Below are positions 1 through 11,964 of a stretch of 64,000 nt of DNA, in pieces. Position 1 is the first letter of the stretch; every line of letters begins with the position of its first letter. Location of the stretch: contig CM070514.1 in assembly GCA_036346375.1 (NCBI GenBank), positions 18,566,463 through 18,630,462 of the forward strand, given 5' to 3'. The notes beneath the pieces were generated by a model. That model searched no databases. It saw only the letters and a program-made list of their open reading frames with translations, and was not told where the DNA came from. The position numbers and the translations under genes were made by a program. The DNA is from Guadua angustifolia (taxonomy: Eukaryota > Streptophyta > Magnoliopsida > Poales > Poaceae).

Positions 1-116
1 TGTATCCCAATTATATTATTCTCGCAATTATTAAAAAAATACATTACTTACAAAAAAAATTCCCTTAAACACTTAAAAAAACCCATTGTATCGCGACACG
101 CAGAACAAAAATTCCT

Positions 117-262
117 CATTCAACCAATCGCAAAAATTTCTCATTCAGCCAGTCAGAAATGTCTTATTCAAACAGTCACAAAAATTTCGCATTCAACCAG
201 ATGCAAATTTTTTTTCATTCAGCCAGTTGCCAAAATTTCTCATTCAGCCATCTAATAATTCA
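117..262. repeat. degenerate tandem repeat, ~25 bp unit
   Basis: Six diverged units begin near 117, 142, 165, 190, 216 and 241. Each reads roughly CATTCARCCAGTCRCAAAAATTTCT. A short open frame runs through it, but it is repetitive and has no gene signature, so I do not call it coding. Confidence 0.7.
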
Positions 263-289
263 ACCAGAAATAAAAAAAAATTGAAATAG

Positions 290-1790
290 ACGATGCATGT
301 GTGTGCAGCACACAGAGCCAGTTCCGCAAATGTTTCGTGACAACGGCTACTAGCACGAACAAATCCGACGAAGGGGCCAGATTATATAATGCTTCATATA
401 CTTATTTGCATACATACATAAACCACAGATCACTTACTTCATTGGTGCTGGCACAAACTACTAACTGAAGTCACGATTGCTTACACAATTGGCGCTAGTA
501 CAAACTACCACAGATAAACATTGCTAGATTGCGGTGCATCGGCCGCTATAATGGACGCCGAAAGCTTTATCGCGCGCCAACTCCTCCGTCGCGAAAATGA
601 CCTATCAGACGGCCAGATTTTGAATTTGATCACCACGGCAACCAGAAGCGCAAAAAAGCCATCTGAAGGCGCTACTGTCCCAATTATTTAATAAATAAAT
701 TATTTAAGTGTGCCGCTTCACCTTTCCACGCATCGGCCTCTCGCCGATTGCAGCTCACCCCGTTCGCTGCATCCTCCTGTCAGACGGCCAATTCCGAAAA
801 TTCTTCGCGATAGCAGCCAGAAACGCAAAAAAAAATTGCTGCAAAATATATACACATTTCAGCGAGTCACGATAACAAGCAAATTTGGCAGCGTGCACAA
901 ATTTTGTTCTCACGGTAAAATTCTTTTCCTATTTCCTTCCAATGGAATTGATGTGTTCAATTTTTTTTTACATTTTTACCCATTCGTCAAAAAATTTATA
1001 TTTCGAACCCAAATGGTGTGAGCGATTGCAGCGGACTTCAACTCGCAAATAACTGAATAACATACAGATTTATAAATTTAAAATTTTTAAATATATAGAA
1101 ATATGGCTAATTCTGTTAAAATTATTTAAACTTTTTTCCCCGACGCGCATGATTTTTTCCTCCTTCTCGGCCCGGACCCTCCTCCTTTTTTTCCCCGTGC
1201 CACATGCCTCGCCCTCTCGCTTGCTCCTCACGTGCGACACGTTTGCCATTGAGCCAACGGAATCCAGTGGTTTGGAACCGCTGGATTCCTTCGGTGGGCC
1301 CCACCGCTACGTCAAAAAAAATAAAAAAAGAAAATCCGATGCAAAAAAAATTCCAAAAAAATTTCAACGGATCAAAACCGCTGAATTTGAAGGAAAATAA
1401 AAAAATAATTTTCAGCGGTTTGGATCCGGGGGATTTGGCGGGGAAAAATAATAAAAAATAAAATAGCAGATCCGCTCCACGGAAAATCAATTAAAAAATT
1501 TAAAAAAAATATTCCGCGATTGGCTGCACTAAATTTTACTGTTTAGGGGCTAATTTTGAAATTTCATCTATGCAGCAGCTAAAACCGTAATTTTTTCCCC
1601 TGATTCGGCTAGAACAGTGAAAAATTCTCAAAATGTCCTAAAGGCACCGACAATGGAGTTCCAGGTGGTGGTGGCTAGAGGAGAAGAAATTAGTTGATTG
1701 GATTCAGCCGATTTGGGATTTCAGTTTGACTAGGAAAGAGGAGGGCTAATATAGTCGATCCATTTCATATATTATTTGAGTTGAGCTCAA
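290..1790. other. non-coding AT-rich flank with direct and inverted repeats
   Basis: No gene is supported here. A segment of about 60 bp containing CAGACGGCCA and GCAACCAGAAGCGCAAAAAA near 599-658 recurs diverged near 776-835. Around 1264-1430 there are inverted repeats: AATCCAGTGGTTTGG pairs with the nearby CCGCTGGATT, and GGATCAAAACCGCTGAA (near 1369) pairs with TTCAGCGGTTTGGATCC (near 1412) with one mismatch. Short open frames on both strands at 1122-1490 overlap this inverted repeat and are best ignored. Confidence 0.5.
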
Positions 1791-1799
1791 TATCGGACC

Positions 1800-3250
1800 A
1801 AACCATGGAATGAAATCTCAGTGAAATTTTGTGAGAACTCATATTTTGTCCCAGGATGGGACACAAAATCCTAGTGGATAAATCATTTTTTAAAAAATCA
1901 AATTGCTACGGTATTTTAGAAATTTCGGCGAGATTTCGCTAAATCTCACCAAAATCTTTGGTTGTTTGATAAATTTTAACTTTTTTGACCATATTTATCC
2001 CAATAACTCTTAAGAAAGTCATTCCGTGGAAATTGTTGAAAAACCAAAATTTTGAGACATTTTATAATTTCAGCAGAAACACTATCAGATTTTTATAAAA
2101 TTTTAAATGCTTGATAATGCTCTAAACAATTTATGATACAATCATTAGTAGTGTAGGATCATAAAAAAAACTTTGAAAAGAATTAAACTTCATTTGTTAC
2201 ATTTAAAAATAAAAAATAGAACAAACATAATGGAGGCAATAATTTTGTTAGAATTTTATAAATTTTGTCGAGTGTGATCATCAATCAAAATTTTTACGAG
2301 AGCTTAATAATTGACTCAAAACACTTCTAGAAAATTTTCACTAAAATTTGAAAAAAATTTAAATTTTTTTCATTTGCTTAATCAAATCAATGGATGAAGT
2401 GAACTTCATTTGTTATCTTTCAAAAATAAAAAACACAAGGAATAGAAATGGTACAATACTATTTTAATAATTTTATAAATTTACTGGAGTATGATCATGA
2501 TCCAAAATTTTTATGAGAACTTAAGAATTGCTTTAGAACCTTTCTCTGAAATTTTTAAAAATTCTAGCCCTTTTTTGTTTGCCCAATCAAATATATTTAT
2601 TGATTATCAGGCTTTTATCAGAACAGTAGCACTTTCATAATTTTCTAAATTTTATTAGGATTGATCATCACATGAAAATTTTATTGAAACATTATTGATG
2701 TCTTCAGGACTATCTAATGTTTTTCAAAAATTTCTAATATGGTTTGTACTATTTTTCATTCAGTTGAAATTTGTTAGTCAGCCTTCAGTACCACTGTCCT
2801 AATTTTATAAAATTCATTAAGCTTGATCATCATCAAAAACTGTTATGGGAACATTATTGATATGTTAGGACCATGTACAAAAATGTTCTAACATGGTTTG
2901 CACTACTTTTGATTCAGTTGAAATTTTATCAGTTACACTTTTATCAAGACAGTCGCACTATAAGAATTTTTTAAAATTTATTAGGCTTGATCATCATCTA
3001 AAATTTTTATAAGAAGATAAGTGATATGTCAGGACCATTCACAAAAAATTTCAAAAAATTTTAACATAGTTTTGACTAATTTTCACTCAGTTGAATTTCG
3101 CTATGATTTCGGTATTTCTCGGCAAAATTTCAGTAATTTCGGCTGAATTTCAGTACAAAATTTTGTATTTCAAATTTTCTTTTTGAATTTTGACCAGATT
3201 TTGCCTACCTCTAAGATGTGAACTGAAAACAAAATTTTAAACCTTGGACC
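1800..3250. repeat. AT-rich dispersed repeat, copy A (family also at 30.5 and 33.5 kb)
   Basis: This very AT-rich block contains the phrases AACTTCATTTGTTATCTTTC, TTGATCATCATC and AAATTTCGGC. The same phrases occur in the same order at 30485-31930 and 33520-34450. Between about 2600 and 3090 the sequence is an internal tandem repeat with a period near 160 bp: AGTAGCAC, then TTGATCATCA, then an ATTGATATGTYAGGACCAT-type phrase, then CATTCAGTTGAAATT, three times. The outer parts are rich in TTTCGGC and AAATTTC, and the block ends with an AACCTTGG phrase. There is no open frame or recognisable transposase, so the class is unknown. Confidence 0.6.
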
Positions 3251-3363
3251 AAACACATTTATTCTTTGAACTCATGTCTCTGATGGAACCAATGTCTTGT
3301 GTACCCAGTTTCAGAACCCAAAAGGATGAAACTGAATGAGGCCAAATAGGGCCTAAATATCAA

Positions 3364-3440
3364 TTTTTTTAATAATACATTTTTTATTCAAATTACAAAA
3401 TATACCTTGGAAAAAATTACAAAAATATACCTCTGTCGCC
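3364..3440 (+). repeat. MULE-1 left terminal inverted repeat
   Basis: 77 bp, inverted match to 25103-25182 with few mismatches. It ends inward in ACCTCTGTCGCC, which joins the subterminal palindromic units. Confidence 0.85.
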
Positions 3441-3612
3441 ATATGGTTGGGCGACATATTCTAAAACCCAGAAAAAGCTGAGTCAGCTGCTGACGTGGCC
3501 CCTTTGTTGGCAAGTCTGGATCTCTATCACCAAACCATCAGGTGATAGAAATGTATCACCAATTCATGGGGCGACATATTCATTCCGATGGTTAGGCGAT
3601 AGAGAGCCAGAC
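3434..3612. repeat. MULE-1 left subterminal palindromic units
   Basis: Short interrupted palindromes of the form GTCGCC..TGGTTGGGCGAC and CTATCACC..ATCAGGTGATAG, about 20 bp each. They mirror the array at 24785-25105. Such arrays are candidate transposase binding sites in DNA transposons; that role is inferred. Confidence 0.65.
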
Positions 3613-4157
3613 CATTTAATTCCAAAAAATCATTAAATTTTTTTTGGAGGAAACTTTATTTATGAGGAACAGTTTTCCACTAATTTCATTCAAAAATTTG
3701 ATGTAACTTGTGAGCATTAATTATTGGAAGTTAGTGTTATTTTGATAGTAGCTAGAATTTTAGAATTCAAACCAGGGTTCAATAAAAGAAGATAAATTCA
3801 TATTTGCCAGCGATAATTCATGTAGTATTTTACAAAATTATTATTCAGTGTCTTTGGTTGACAAAAAATTCAAATTTTGTTGTTCCTCAATCTCTTTTGG
3901 TGTGCGACAAACTTCATGACAAATCATAGTAAAACATTGAATGAAACATTTATATTACAAAGTGCAATAAGTATAGCAACACCAAAGATATAGAAGGAAT
4001 TCATAAAACTGGGATGCAACACAGGTACATGTCACAGAATCATACATTCTGTGGCCATGGATCTCGGTATGGGGAATTCGAACGGTCAATTGGATGTCAC
4101 TGAACCATACATTCTATGGCCTAAGTGGCATGAAATCATCTTCATCGTCATCGTCAT

Positions 4158-5087
4158 TTATAAGGTTAAGAGGTACCCGTCCTTCAGTTCTGATAGTGCT
4201 TGAACGTCGAGATGGAGGTGACACAAAATCGTCATCATCATCGTCATCGCCTTAGTTCCTAGAACGGCCTGTTGTAGTAGTGCTTGAACGGTCAGTTCTG
4301 ATAGTGCTTGAACGGCCAATTGTGGTATGCTTGAACGTCGAGGTGGAGGTGACACGAAATCATCACCATCATCGTCATCGCTATAGTTCCTGGAACGACC
4401 TGTTGTAGTACTGCTTGAACGGCCATTTCTGATAGTGTTTGAATGTCCTCTTGAACTTTCTGCTTCCGTGGTGGTTGAACGTCCTCTTGAACTTCCTGCT
4501 GCAGTAGTGATCGGAGGACCTCTACCCCTCCAGTTAGATCCTCTTCTGTGGTTTCTGCGCGAACCAAGCATCACACCATTGCTGAAGAGCACAAACATCA
4601 CTACGAATTCTGGGATTTCTTTGTTCATTAACTCTTCATCCTCCAGGAATGTCTAACACACATGACTAGCATACGAAGTAGTGAAGTTATGGATGATGCT
4701 AAAAAGATTAGTACGGGGAATGAATATGAAATAACTAACCTTAATATGCTCTGCATACTGATCCGGCAGCATCAGTACCCTACGAGATATTGATGAGAAA
4801 CTAGAAGAAGGGAGGTCGGCTAGTTCGCACACCTTTAAATACCTTTGACGCCACCATTGCAAGTGCGCCTTGAGGTCGTCGGAGGTCACAAGGCTCAGGC
4901 CAGAGGTTGTCTCCACCTACCTTGATGATATCGGATGCCACTCTTGAAATTTGGCCACCACCTTACTTAGGTTCTCCTCGTTGAACAAATCATCCTTCCC
5001 GTTACGTGTAACCTTCATCTTGTAATGAAGGGCTAAGCTGCTCATATCTGGCGTCCACGAGAATGCTCTGCTAGAGGATCTAGCCAT
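4158..5087 (-). pseudogene. Myb/SANT-like DNA-binding protein gene of MULE-1
   Basis: The ATG is at 5087. The first exon reads to a GT donor near 4739 and contains one in-frame stop (TAG at 4917-4919) within an otherwise open frame. The N-terminal about 110 residues fit a Myb/SANT-like trihelix fold: SWTPDM near the start, then a hydrophobic stretch with NLSKVVAKFQEW, then LKAHLQWWRQRYLKVCELA. After a short intron, exon 2 (from about 4650) opens with TFLEDEELMNKEIPEF. It continues into a low-complexity R/S/T/G tail with an acidic DDDDGDD run and PPPRRSS, partly made of a 131 bp tandem duplication. It lies downstream of the PMD gene on the same strand inside MULE-1. The protein probably acts in the nucleus; no target is known. 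Family assignment rests on pattern only. Confidence 0.55.
4197..4458. repeat. 131 bp tandem duplication in the 3' part of the Myb/SANT-like gene
   Basis: TGCTTGAACGTCGAGRTGGA occurs at 4197 and 4328. It is followed each time by a run of GTCATC-type triplets (an acidic Asp run on the minus strand) and a GAACGRCCTGTTGTAGTA phrase. Only the second copy keeps the coding frame. Confidence 0.7.
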
Positions 5088-5099
5088 GGTGAAGTGTAA

Positions 5100-5465
5100 G
5101 TGGGAGATGTGTATGTGTGCTTGCGGTTTGGAGTGGAGGTTGGGGTAGGGAAGAAGGGCTGCTTGGGTGGGAGTGGTTTTATATGCCACTTTGGTCTGAA
5201 AAAGCGGGCTGCAGCGTGTTGTCGTTTTAGTTTGAAAAAGCGGTGGGTTGCAGGGCGTTGTCACTTCACTGAGATAGGGAGTGTGTTGTCCGTCGGTCTG
5301 AGATGGGCAGTGTTTTGTCACTTGGTAGTGTGCTATAACGTGTTGTTGAATCAGTCTGAGAATGTTGCTAGTAGCGTGCTATCACATCGCACTAACAAAG
5401 CTGTTGTGTGTTGTTCAATCGATGTGAGAAAGCTGATGGTAGTGTCTAATCGTCCTGAAAAAGCT
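5100..5465. other. upstream region of the Myb/SANT-like gene with degenerate repeats
   Basis: Holds diverged repeats of about 50-60 bp built on CTGAAAAAGCGG..TTGCAG..GTTGTC. No gene is supported. This is the likely promoter side of the gene that starts at 5087, but no clear TATA element was chosen. Confidence 0.4.
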
Positions 5466-5473
5466 TCTGGGAG

Positions 5474-5899
5474 TAGGGCTGTAAAAAAAGCTCGAGGCTC
5501 GCGAGCTACTCAAGCTCGGCTCGGTTCGAGCTCGGCTCGAGCTCCGAACGATCTTAACTGAGCCGAGCTCGAATAGTTCGCGAGCCTACTCGAACCTGAA
5601 TCGAGCTTCTTTAAGTCGAGCTTTCCCGAGCTTTTTACTGAGCTTTCTCGAGCCGAGCTTCCTCGAGCTTGTTATCGAGCCTACCAAGCTTACAAAATAA
5701 CCGAGCTTACTCGAGCTTATCTAACTTATCGAGCTTAGTCAAGCCGAGCTCGAGCCTACTCGAGCCTGAACCGAGCCGAGCTCGAGCCTAGGTCGAGGCT
5801 CGAACCCCAACTTGAGCTCGGCTCGAGCTCGGTTCGAGCCTTACCGAGCTGAAGCCTGGAGGGCTAGGCTCGCTCGAGCTCAGCTTGTTTACAGCCCTA
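5474..5899. mobile_element. hAT-type MITE, GAGCTCG-rich
   Basis: The terminal inverted repeats are TAGGGCTGTAAA at 5474 and TTTACAGCCCTA ending at 5899. The flanking 8 bp are TCTGGGAG (5466-5473) and GCTGGGAG (5900-5907), matching at 7 of 8, as expected for an aged hAT target duplication. The 426 bp interior is almost entirely permutations of GAGCTCGGCTCGAGC with many SacI-like and XhoI-like hexamers. It has no coding capacity, and it sits between the PMD and Myb/SANT-like genes of MULE-1. Confidence 0.85.
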
Positions 5900-6096
5900 G
5901 CTGGGAGGGAGCAAAATGTGTAATTTCATCTTCACGGAGGCTACACCGTATAGGATGTTTTAACTATTTTTAAGGCATTAGGACGAGATATTTTAAATAA
6001 TAGTATTCCATAACCAAATACAATAGTTTGAACAACATATCTGGAACTCTAAATACATAAGATAAAAGTACCAACAATCCAAAATATAAGAAACTG

Positions 6097-8475
6097 CTAC
6101 CGGCCCCGTTTCTGGGTAGCTCCTTGTGGGTGGGTAGGCCTCCTCCAAATCTGTCTCTGTGAGTACATCAACTGCGTCGGCGCACAGTGGGCTCTCTGTG
6201 GTCTAGATGGAGGTGTAGCGTACTTCGACTGAGAAGGCTGTATCGGTGGTGGTGCTCCCTACAATTGTGATGGTCTAGACTCATCCACATCAACGAAATA
6301 CCTAGACACATCGTCGACATCATAGTCCGTGTGATCTGCATCATTAGCCTGCAGGTGAAGCTGCAGACTAGAACCATCATGTCTGTGAGCCTGTAACAAA
6401 TGAAGAATTGTTAAGAGCATTCAAAAAATGATTGCAAAACATGAAAAGTTCTATTAAGTACTCACCTCCGGTGTGAGCGGCTAGACCAGCGTGTCTAGTA
6501 GCTGCCCTCTCGCAGCTGGCAGTGTGACGGTGGCACAGGAAGCTGTACCTGCTGCACCCTTGCCTCCACTAAGCGGCACGCTGTGAGCCGCCACATCGGT
6601 AGGCTGGCGGCATCCCACCATCTCGAGGATGCGTCTCGAGGTGTCCTAAAACCTTAGGAGGAAAGTAGTCACCTCCTCTCTAGTCACGTCTAACCCGTTG
6701 GTCAGATGAGACAAGAGGCTCCTTGACTCCTCGTAGCCTGGCCTTGCACATCAGTTTGGAAAATACATTATGAATTAATTAGCACAGTTACCAGCTGAGT
6801 GTACATAAGATCGTAGATTGGACGCAACGTACCACACTGTGTAGAGCCATGTCCATATGGGTGGAGTACGTGTCTCTCACCCTGGGAACATGTCTAGGAG
6901 GATCGGGGTCGACACGTACCAAACACAAATGAGTACGGGAAGTGTACCACTATCGGTAGGCATGGTTCATCTGTGGGTCGTACGCCGCATCCTCAGCATG
7001 GACATCATCTAGGGCTCCTCCCCACTCCTCAACACATGGCGCCATGCGTATGTGCCAAGGGGTGGCCCCATGCATGCCCTTCCAAGTCTAGCTGTGGATA
7101 AGAAATAAATATAGTGTTATTATATGTCATTACACAATAATAATTATATAACATCGATGCAGGAAACTTACGTGTGGGCGCCGTATGGGACCACACGGTC
7201 GACCTGGACTGGGAACTCCTGTCGTAAACTGAACTGCCTCATCACTCGATGGACAGTGTAGCCCTCGACCTAGACATCGAACAGGAGGAACCGACGCGTG
7301 CGCAAGTACGCTGCGTCTCGTGTGCAAAGGGTGGATAGCCCACCCGTCACACGAAGCTCCACCTCTGCCTCTGTGTACGGCGTCCAACGTACGTAGTCAT
7401 CGGTGAGATGGTCGAACGCAACGATGAACTGTGGGTAACCTGGCCGCACCGTCCTGTGTGCCCACCTAGGCTGTAGTGACGACAGAATGTTACCGTTAGT
7501 ACTCACAAATGTTAAAGCGAAAGTACCAAAATGTGATTGCAATATCTTACCCGTCGGTGGCACCAGATGGTGACCATGGTCAGACCGTCAACGTCATCAT
7601 CACCTGCATGTACAAGAGACTGTAGGTTGATGTCGGGCCGCCCGATCTAGAATCTCTCGTATGCCCAAAGTTGTACCAGTAGTGGACATCCGGCGAAGGT
7701 TGAGCCATCGGTGATCCGTCCATAACAGTCGCAGAGCGCACGGTACGTGGCGCACAGCATAGTGGACCCCCAAGAGTACTGCAACATGGTGTCAAGGGGT
7801 ACGTCCGCAATCATCCTTGCGAACTGGATGAGATGCCTATCCACGCTATCCACATGGGAGCTCGTGAACATGCACCAGCCAAACAGCCATAGCAGGAACA
7901 CCTCCAGGTGGTAGCTCACCCTATACTTGTCCACAGGCTTGACGATCTGCATTGCCTGTAAATTTAAGCTTACTTGTTATTTTGAGCAGTATATGCACAA
8001 TTAAGTTTTAAAGGCTAGTTGCATAGCACGAACTGTCGAAGCCACCTCAATGTCAGACCATATGTACTACTGAAGGGTCGGTACATAGCTGCTAGTAGCA
8101 CACCCTGGAACCGCTCAAGTAGCTCCTGGCACCACGTCAGGTCGATGTCCTGGGGCACCGCAAGGTCACCGGCAATCGGTAGGACGAGGAGGTACGAGAC
8201 ATCCTCCAAAGTGATCGCCATCTCCTCGACAGGAAGATGGAAGGTTTGCATCTCTGGCCTCTACCTATCCACTGGAGCGGTGATTAGAGACCTGTCGAAC
8301 GAGAACCGCGACCCACGTCCTCCACCATCCAAGCGAGTGGCAGCAACCCTAAAGCTTGAAGCCTACGAAACAAAAACATGTAAATAATATCAGTACAACA
8401 CTAATCATGATACTACAACAAACATATTTAGAAATTTAAATATTAATATGTTACCAAGGAATCCAACGAGGATCG
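6097..8475 (-). pseudogene. plant mobile domain (PMD) gene of MULE-1, main part
   Basis: This is the 3' bulk of a gene whose 5' exon is at 21103-21261; the gypsy element lies between. Next to the insertion, LDPRWIPW is followed by a GT donor. Further on come the PMD hallmarks: FDRSLITAPVDR, a stop where RWRPE is usual, HLPVEEMAITLEDV, LLVLPIAGDL, then DTMLQYSWGSTMLC, YRALCDCYGR and LLVQLWAYERF. Then come RWAHRTVRPGYPQFIVAFD, VRWTPYT, FLLFDV and VHRVMRQFSLRQEFP. The C-terminus ends in QKRGR with stop at 6097-6099. Several exons have GT..AG breaks, and at least three in-frame stops show decay. PMD proteins such as Arabidopsis MAIN/MAIL1 are nuclear and linked to silencing and genome stability; PMDs also occur inside transposons. 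Its job within MULE-1 is unknown. Confidence 0.8.
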
Positions 8476-8480
8476 AGCGC
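8476..8480. repeat. gypsy target-site duplication, left copy
   Basis: AGCGC, identical to 21098-21102. Confidence 0.9.
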
Positions 8481-11400
8481 TGTCGGGACCCGAATTTGCA
8501 AATCCGACCCTCAGGTATTCTCAGACTAGTCCAGATCACGCTTAGTACACACAGGATAAACAGGTTGAGATACCACAATCATACACAACGGAAATAATAA
8601 ATAAGTACCTCAAACATAATTATAACGAGTTACACGACCTTATGGTCCCCTTACAATAATTCGTCATGCAGGACAATAAATAGTAACAGTAGCACAAGTT
8701 CAATAGCGGAAGCAAAAGTACGACAGTGAACCCCTCGTTCTGCCACAGGCAACTGACGAGGCTCAACCCTAATCCTCCAGACCTTCGTTAAACTCCTCCT
8801 CCCACGGTGGTGTTGCTTCTTCTTCTTCTGAGGTTTTTGTCGAAGCAAGGGTGAGTATACAACATACTCAACAAGTCATGCACAATGCAGTTCTATTACT
8901 ACATGCATGGCTTATTCCAAGGAAAAGGCTCAATGGTTGTTTTGCATGAAACAGCTTTTCTTTTAACAGATAGTCTTAATTATGTTAAAAGCAGGAAAAA
9001 TCATTACTATAATACTTAATTCCTCAATTCTTTTCCAACAGTTTGGCACACAGCCCTAAGTTTGATTCATTAGTCTTTGGCACACAGCCACCCATTCCAT
9101 ATTTTATTTTAAAACCTAACCCTTGACTGTAATCCCCAAGCAATGTCCAATACCATGACACGGCTATTCAATAGATTTAACACACACTCTGCAGAGGCAG
9201 TACACTTTACCCACAGGATGACGCCACCACACAAGTGATTGATTGCAATAAAGTCTTTCAGATACTAACACCTAACCAGTGAACCTCTCCAGTATTGCCT
9301 ATCTAACACTTCCTCACTCGAGTCAAGCTTAGAACAAGCAAATACAGCTTGGATGGGTACCAAGCCGCAAAGACAGTACGCTCCCCATACGGTTACATTT
9401 TTGTGTAACTGTCGCCCCAAGGTGTCAAAGGAAAGATATCAGAACCCTACTAAACTAGGTCTATCCCATACCAGACAAGTGGTTGTACGAGAAACTCAGT
9501 TCAAAGGCTCGCAAGGTGAAGTCCTTAACTGTCCCGGGCAAGACATCCGTTTTATACTTCTCGGCACACAACCTTTACAATCTCAATACATCCCGTTGCC
9601 ACACAGGCCCACCTGGCACGAGGCCTTCTTGCCACTTGCCCCGGTCCAAATCATTTTTCACCCCGGTTTGCATTTATGCAACACATGCCAATGCCCACTT
9701 CATTGCATGAGTAGGACCACATAGGTCGCTACCCCCAATTCCATCTCATGACATCATCGCATTATTCCAAAATGCGTTCCATAATTGTTTAGTCAATATT
9801 ATTTTGCAATTTGAAAGTCATTCAACAAGATACAAAGATACTAAGCAACTAGTCACGGTCTAGCCTCCGCTTTGGCATTAATATAGCAACCAACGAAATT
9901 AACATCCTAGGGTGACAAGGTTTTAGGGCATAATAACAACATAATCAAGGTGGCATAAACAAGATTGGCATATTAGCTACCATACCCAATTTAATCAATG
10001 GTATTTTTAAATAACATAGCATGCAATATTTAAATCAAAGTATATTTTGAAATCTCGGAACAAAATGATCAAAGCATGACTTACCTTCAAAAAGTAGTTG
10101 ATCTTGATCAGGGACTTGCGATGGGTCTTCAAATTCTTCCCCGACAGTTCCCGTCAATTCTGAGTCTACTCAGAACAAACGTGTACATAATAAATATACT
10201 AAAACAGACAACAAGATCATCACTAAAAATAAAATAAAAATCACCAATAAATAGTTCACATTTTTTCAAATTTTTAGGAACTGGAATCACCCAATTCCGA
10301 GTTAAAACGCAAAAGTTATAGCATTTGCAAGTTTCTGAAATTTCTAATAAAGGATTACCCGAGTTAATTGATTTATTTTTCTTTTGAAAATTCCGGTTAA
10401 ATCCTCGGCTTGACACGGTTCGCACGAGTGAGCCACGCCGCTCTCGGTCGCTGACCAGGCCCTCGGTGACGCTATCTCGACGTCAAGACACCCGCGGTCA
10501 TCACACCGACAAGTGGGCCCACCGAATAGTGCTCATCCGTCTGACAAGATTTCGACACGTGGCGCATAGAATGTTGGTCCACGCGGACACATATTTTCCC
10601 GCCGCTGATTTAAATCCAACGGCCGGTATATGGCAACGTTGGGCCTCCTCGCTACGTGGCTCTACTGATAGCGGTGAGGATTGAGGATCTACTACGCGGT
10701 TATCCGAGCGGTTACCGCTGTCGAGCCTGTGGTTTAAACCGAGCCGCACATCCAAGATCTAACGGCCATATTCAAACGCTAACCTCGTAGCTACGTGGAC
10801 TCAACGGCGCGGCTGGATGAAGATCCAACGGCGATGGTTACCCGAGTGGTACCCTATTCACAAGCCTACGTGGCTAAATCCAAGCCGATCATCACAGATC
10901 GGACGGCCATTTTCAAGCGAAGTCATCCAGGTCTAGCGCTACAAAAAGAAATACGTGGCGTTACCTTGGTCGTGGGATGAAGATCCGACGGCTGAGGTGA
11001 GTTGTGATGCTCCGAATAAGGGGCAGCGATGCTTGTCGCCGGACTTGGAGAAGATGAAGTGGTCTACGGCGATTCCGGGCATCTCCGGTCAGAAGAAGTG
11101 GCTCCAACGACGCGGTGTGGCACGACGAACTTGGCGAAGGGCCTAGCTGCGACGGGGAGTAAGGGACGTCGGTGGAAAACGAAGATGAACCGAGAAGAGG
11201 AAGGATTCCACTTCGGTGAGCTCGAGTGAAGGCTACGGTGAGCGACAGCGCGTGGGAGACGGTGCAAAATGAGCGGAACGGGGTGCTATGCACGGAGGGC
11301 TATATCTCCCGCTCGGACAAGCCTCGATACGCGCGCAAATCTCTGACATATCTTCGGCGGCCAACGGGCGACGGCGGTGCGGCAGTGCTCCCTCCCGATG

Positions 11401-11923
11401 CGGCGCGATCGACCCTCACCGTCCGATTGAAATCCAACGGTCAGGGTGAGTAACGGTTCGGCGATACGACGCCACGTGGCGACGTCCTAATGGCTTTGAT
11501 GCTGAAATCCAACGACCCACACGATTAAGCGACGCGGCTCATCCACGACCGTCTGATGAAGATTGCTCGGCCCGGGATTAGTGGCGCTAGGGTTTGGCTG
11601 GCGCGAGCACAGTGTTGGGCTCGGCCCAATACTGTAGCTACGGCATTTTCCGACTTTTAACAATCAAAACAATTCTAGAAAATCAAAGTAATTATTTAGG
11701 GCACTAAAAATACCTGAAAAATTCTAGGAAAATTCTAGAAAATATTTTAGAGCATTTAGAGCCTAAATAAAATATTTTTCTTTATTTTTGATAATTTCCT
11801 TTCTGAAATTTAATTATTCAAGAGAAGGATAAATTTAAATTAATTTCAATTAAATCCAAATAAATCCACAAAAATTCAATTAACTCCAAAAATAAAAATT
11901 AGACCGAATTTTGGGACGTTACA
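8481..11923 (-). repeat. 3' LTR of the gypsy element
   Basis: 3443 bp. In element orientation it begins TGTAACGTCCC and ends GGTCCCGACA. The 10400-11570 part is GC-rich, with repeated ATCCAACGGCC/ACGTGGC-type phrases. This copy has clustered single-base losses relative to the other LTR between about 10400 and 10760. Small open frames inside it are not genes. Confidence 0.93.
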
Positions 11924-11945
11924 AACCTACCCCCTTAACAGAATC
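11924..11945 (-). other. polypurine tract of the gypsy element
   Basis: On the minus strand GTTAAGGGGGTAGGTT lies directly before the TGTAACGTCCC start of the 3' LTR. This is the expected place and composition for plus-strand priming. Confidence 0.75.
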
Positions 11946-11964
11946 TCGACCCCAGATTTGAAGC

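Noticed and set aside
86..289. 67 aa frame at the left edge
   Set aside because: It is the translation of a 25 bp tandem repeat.
10466..11453. Chain of open frames inside the left LTR, mirrored at 19700-20627 in the right LTR
   Set aside because: Present in both LTRs but with shifts between copies and no known domain; ordinary for a GC-rich LTR segment.
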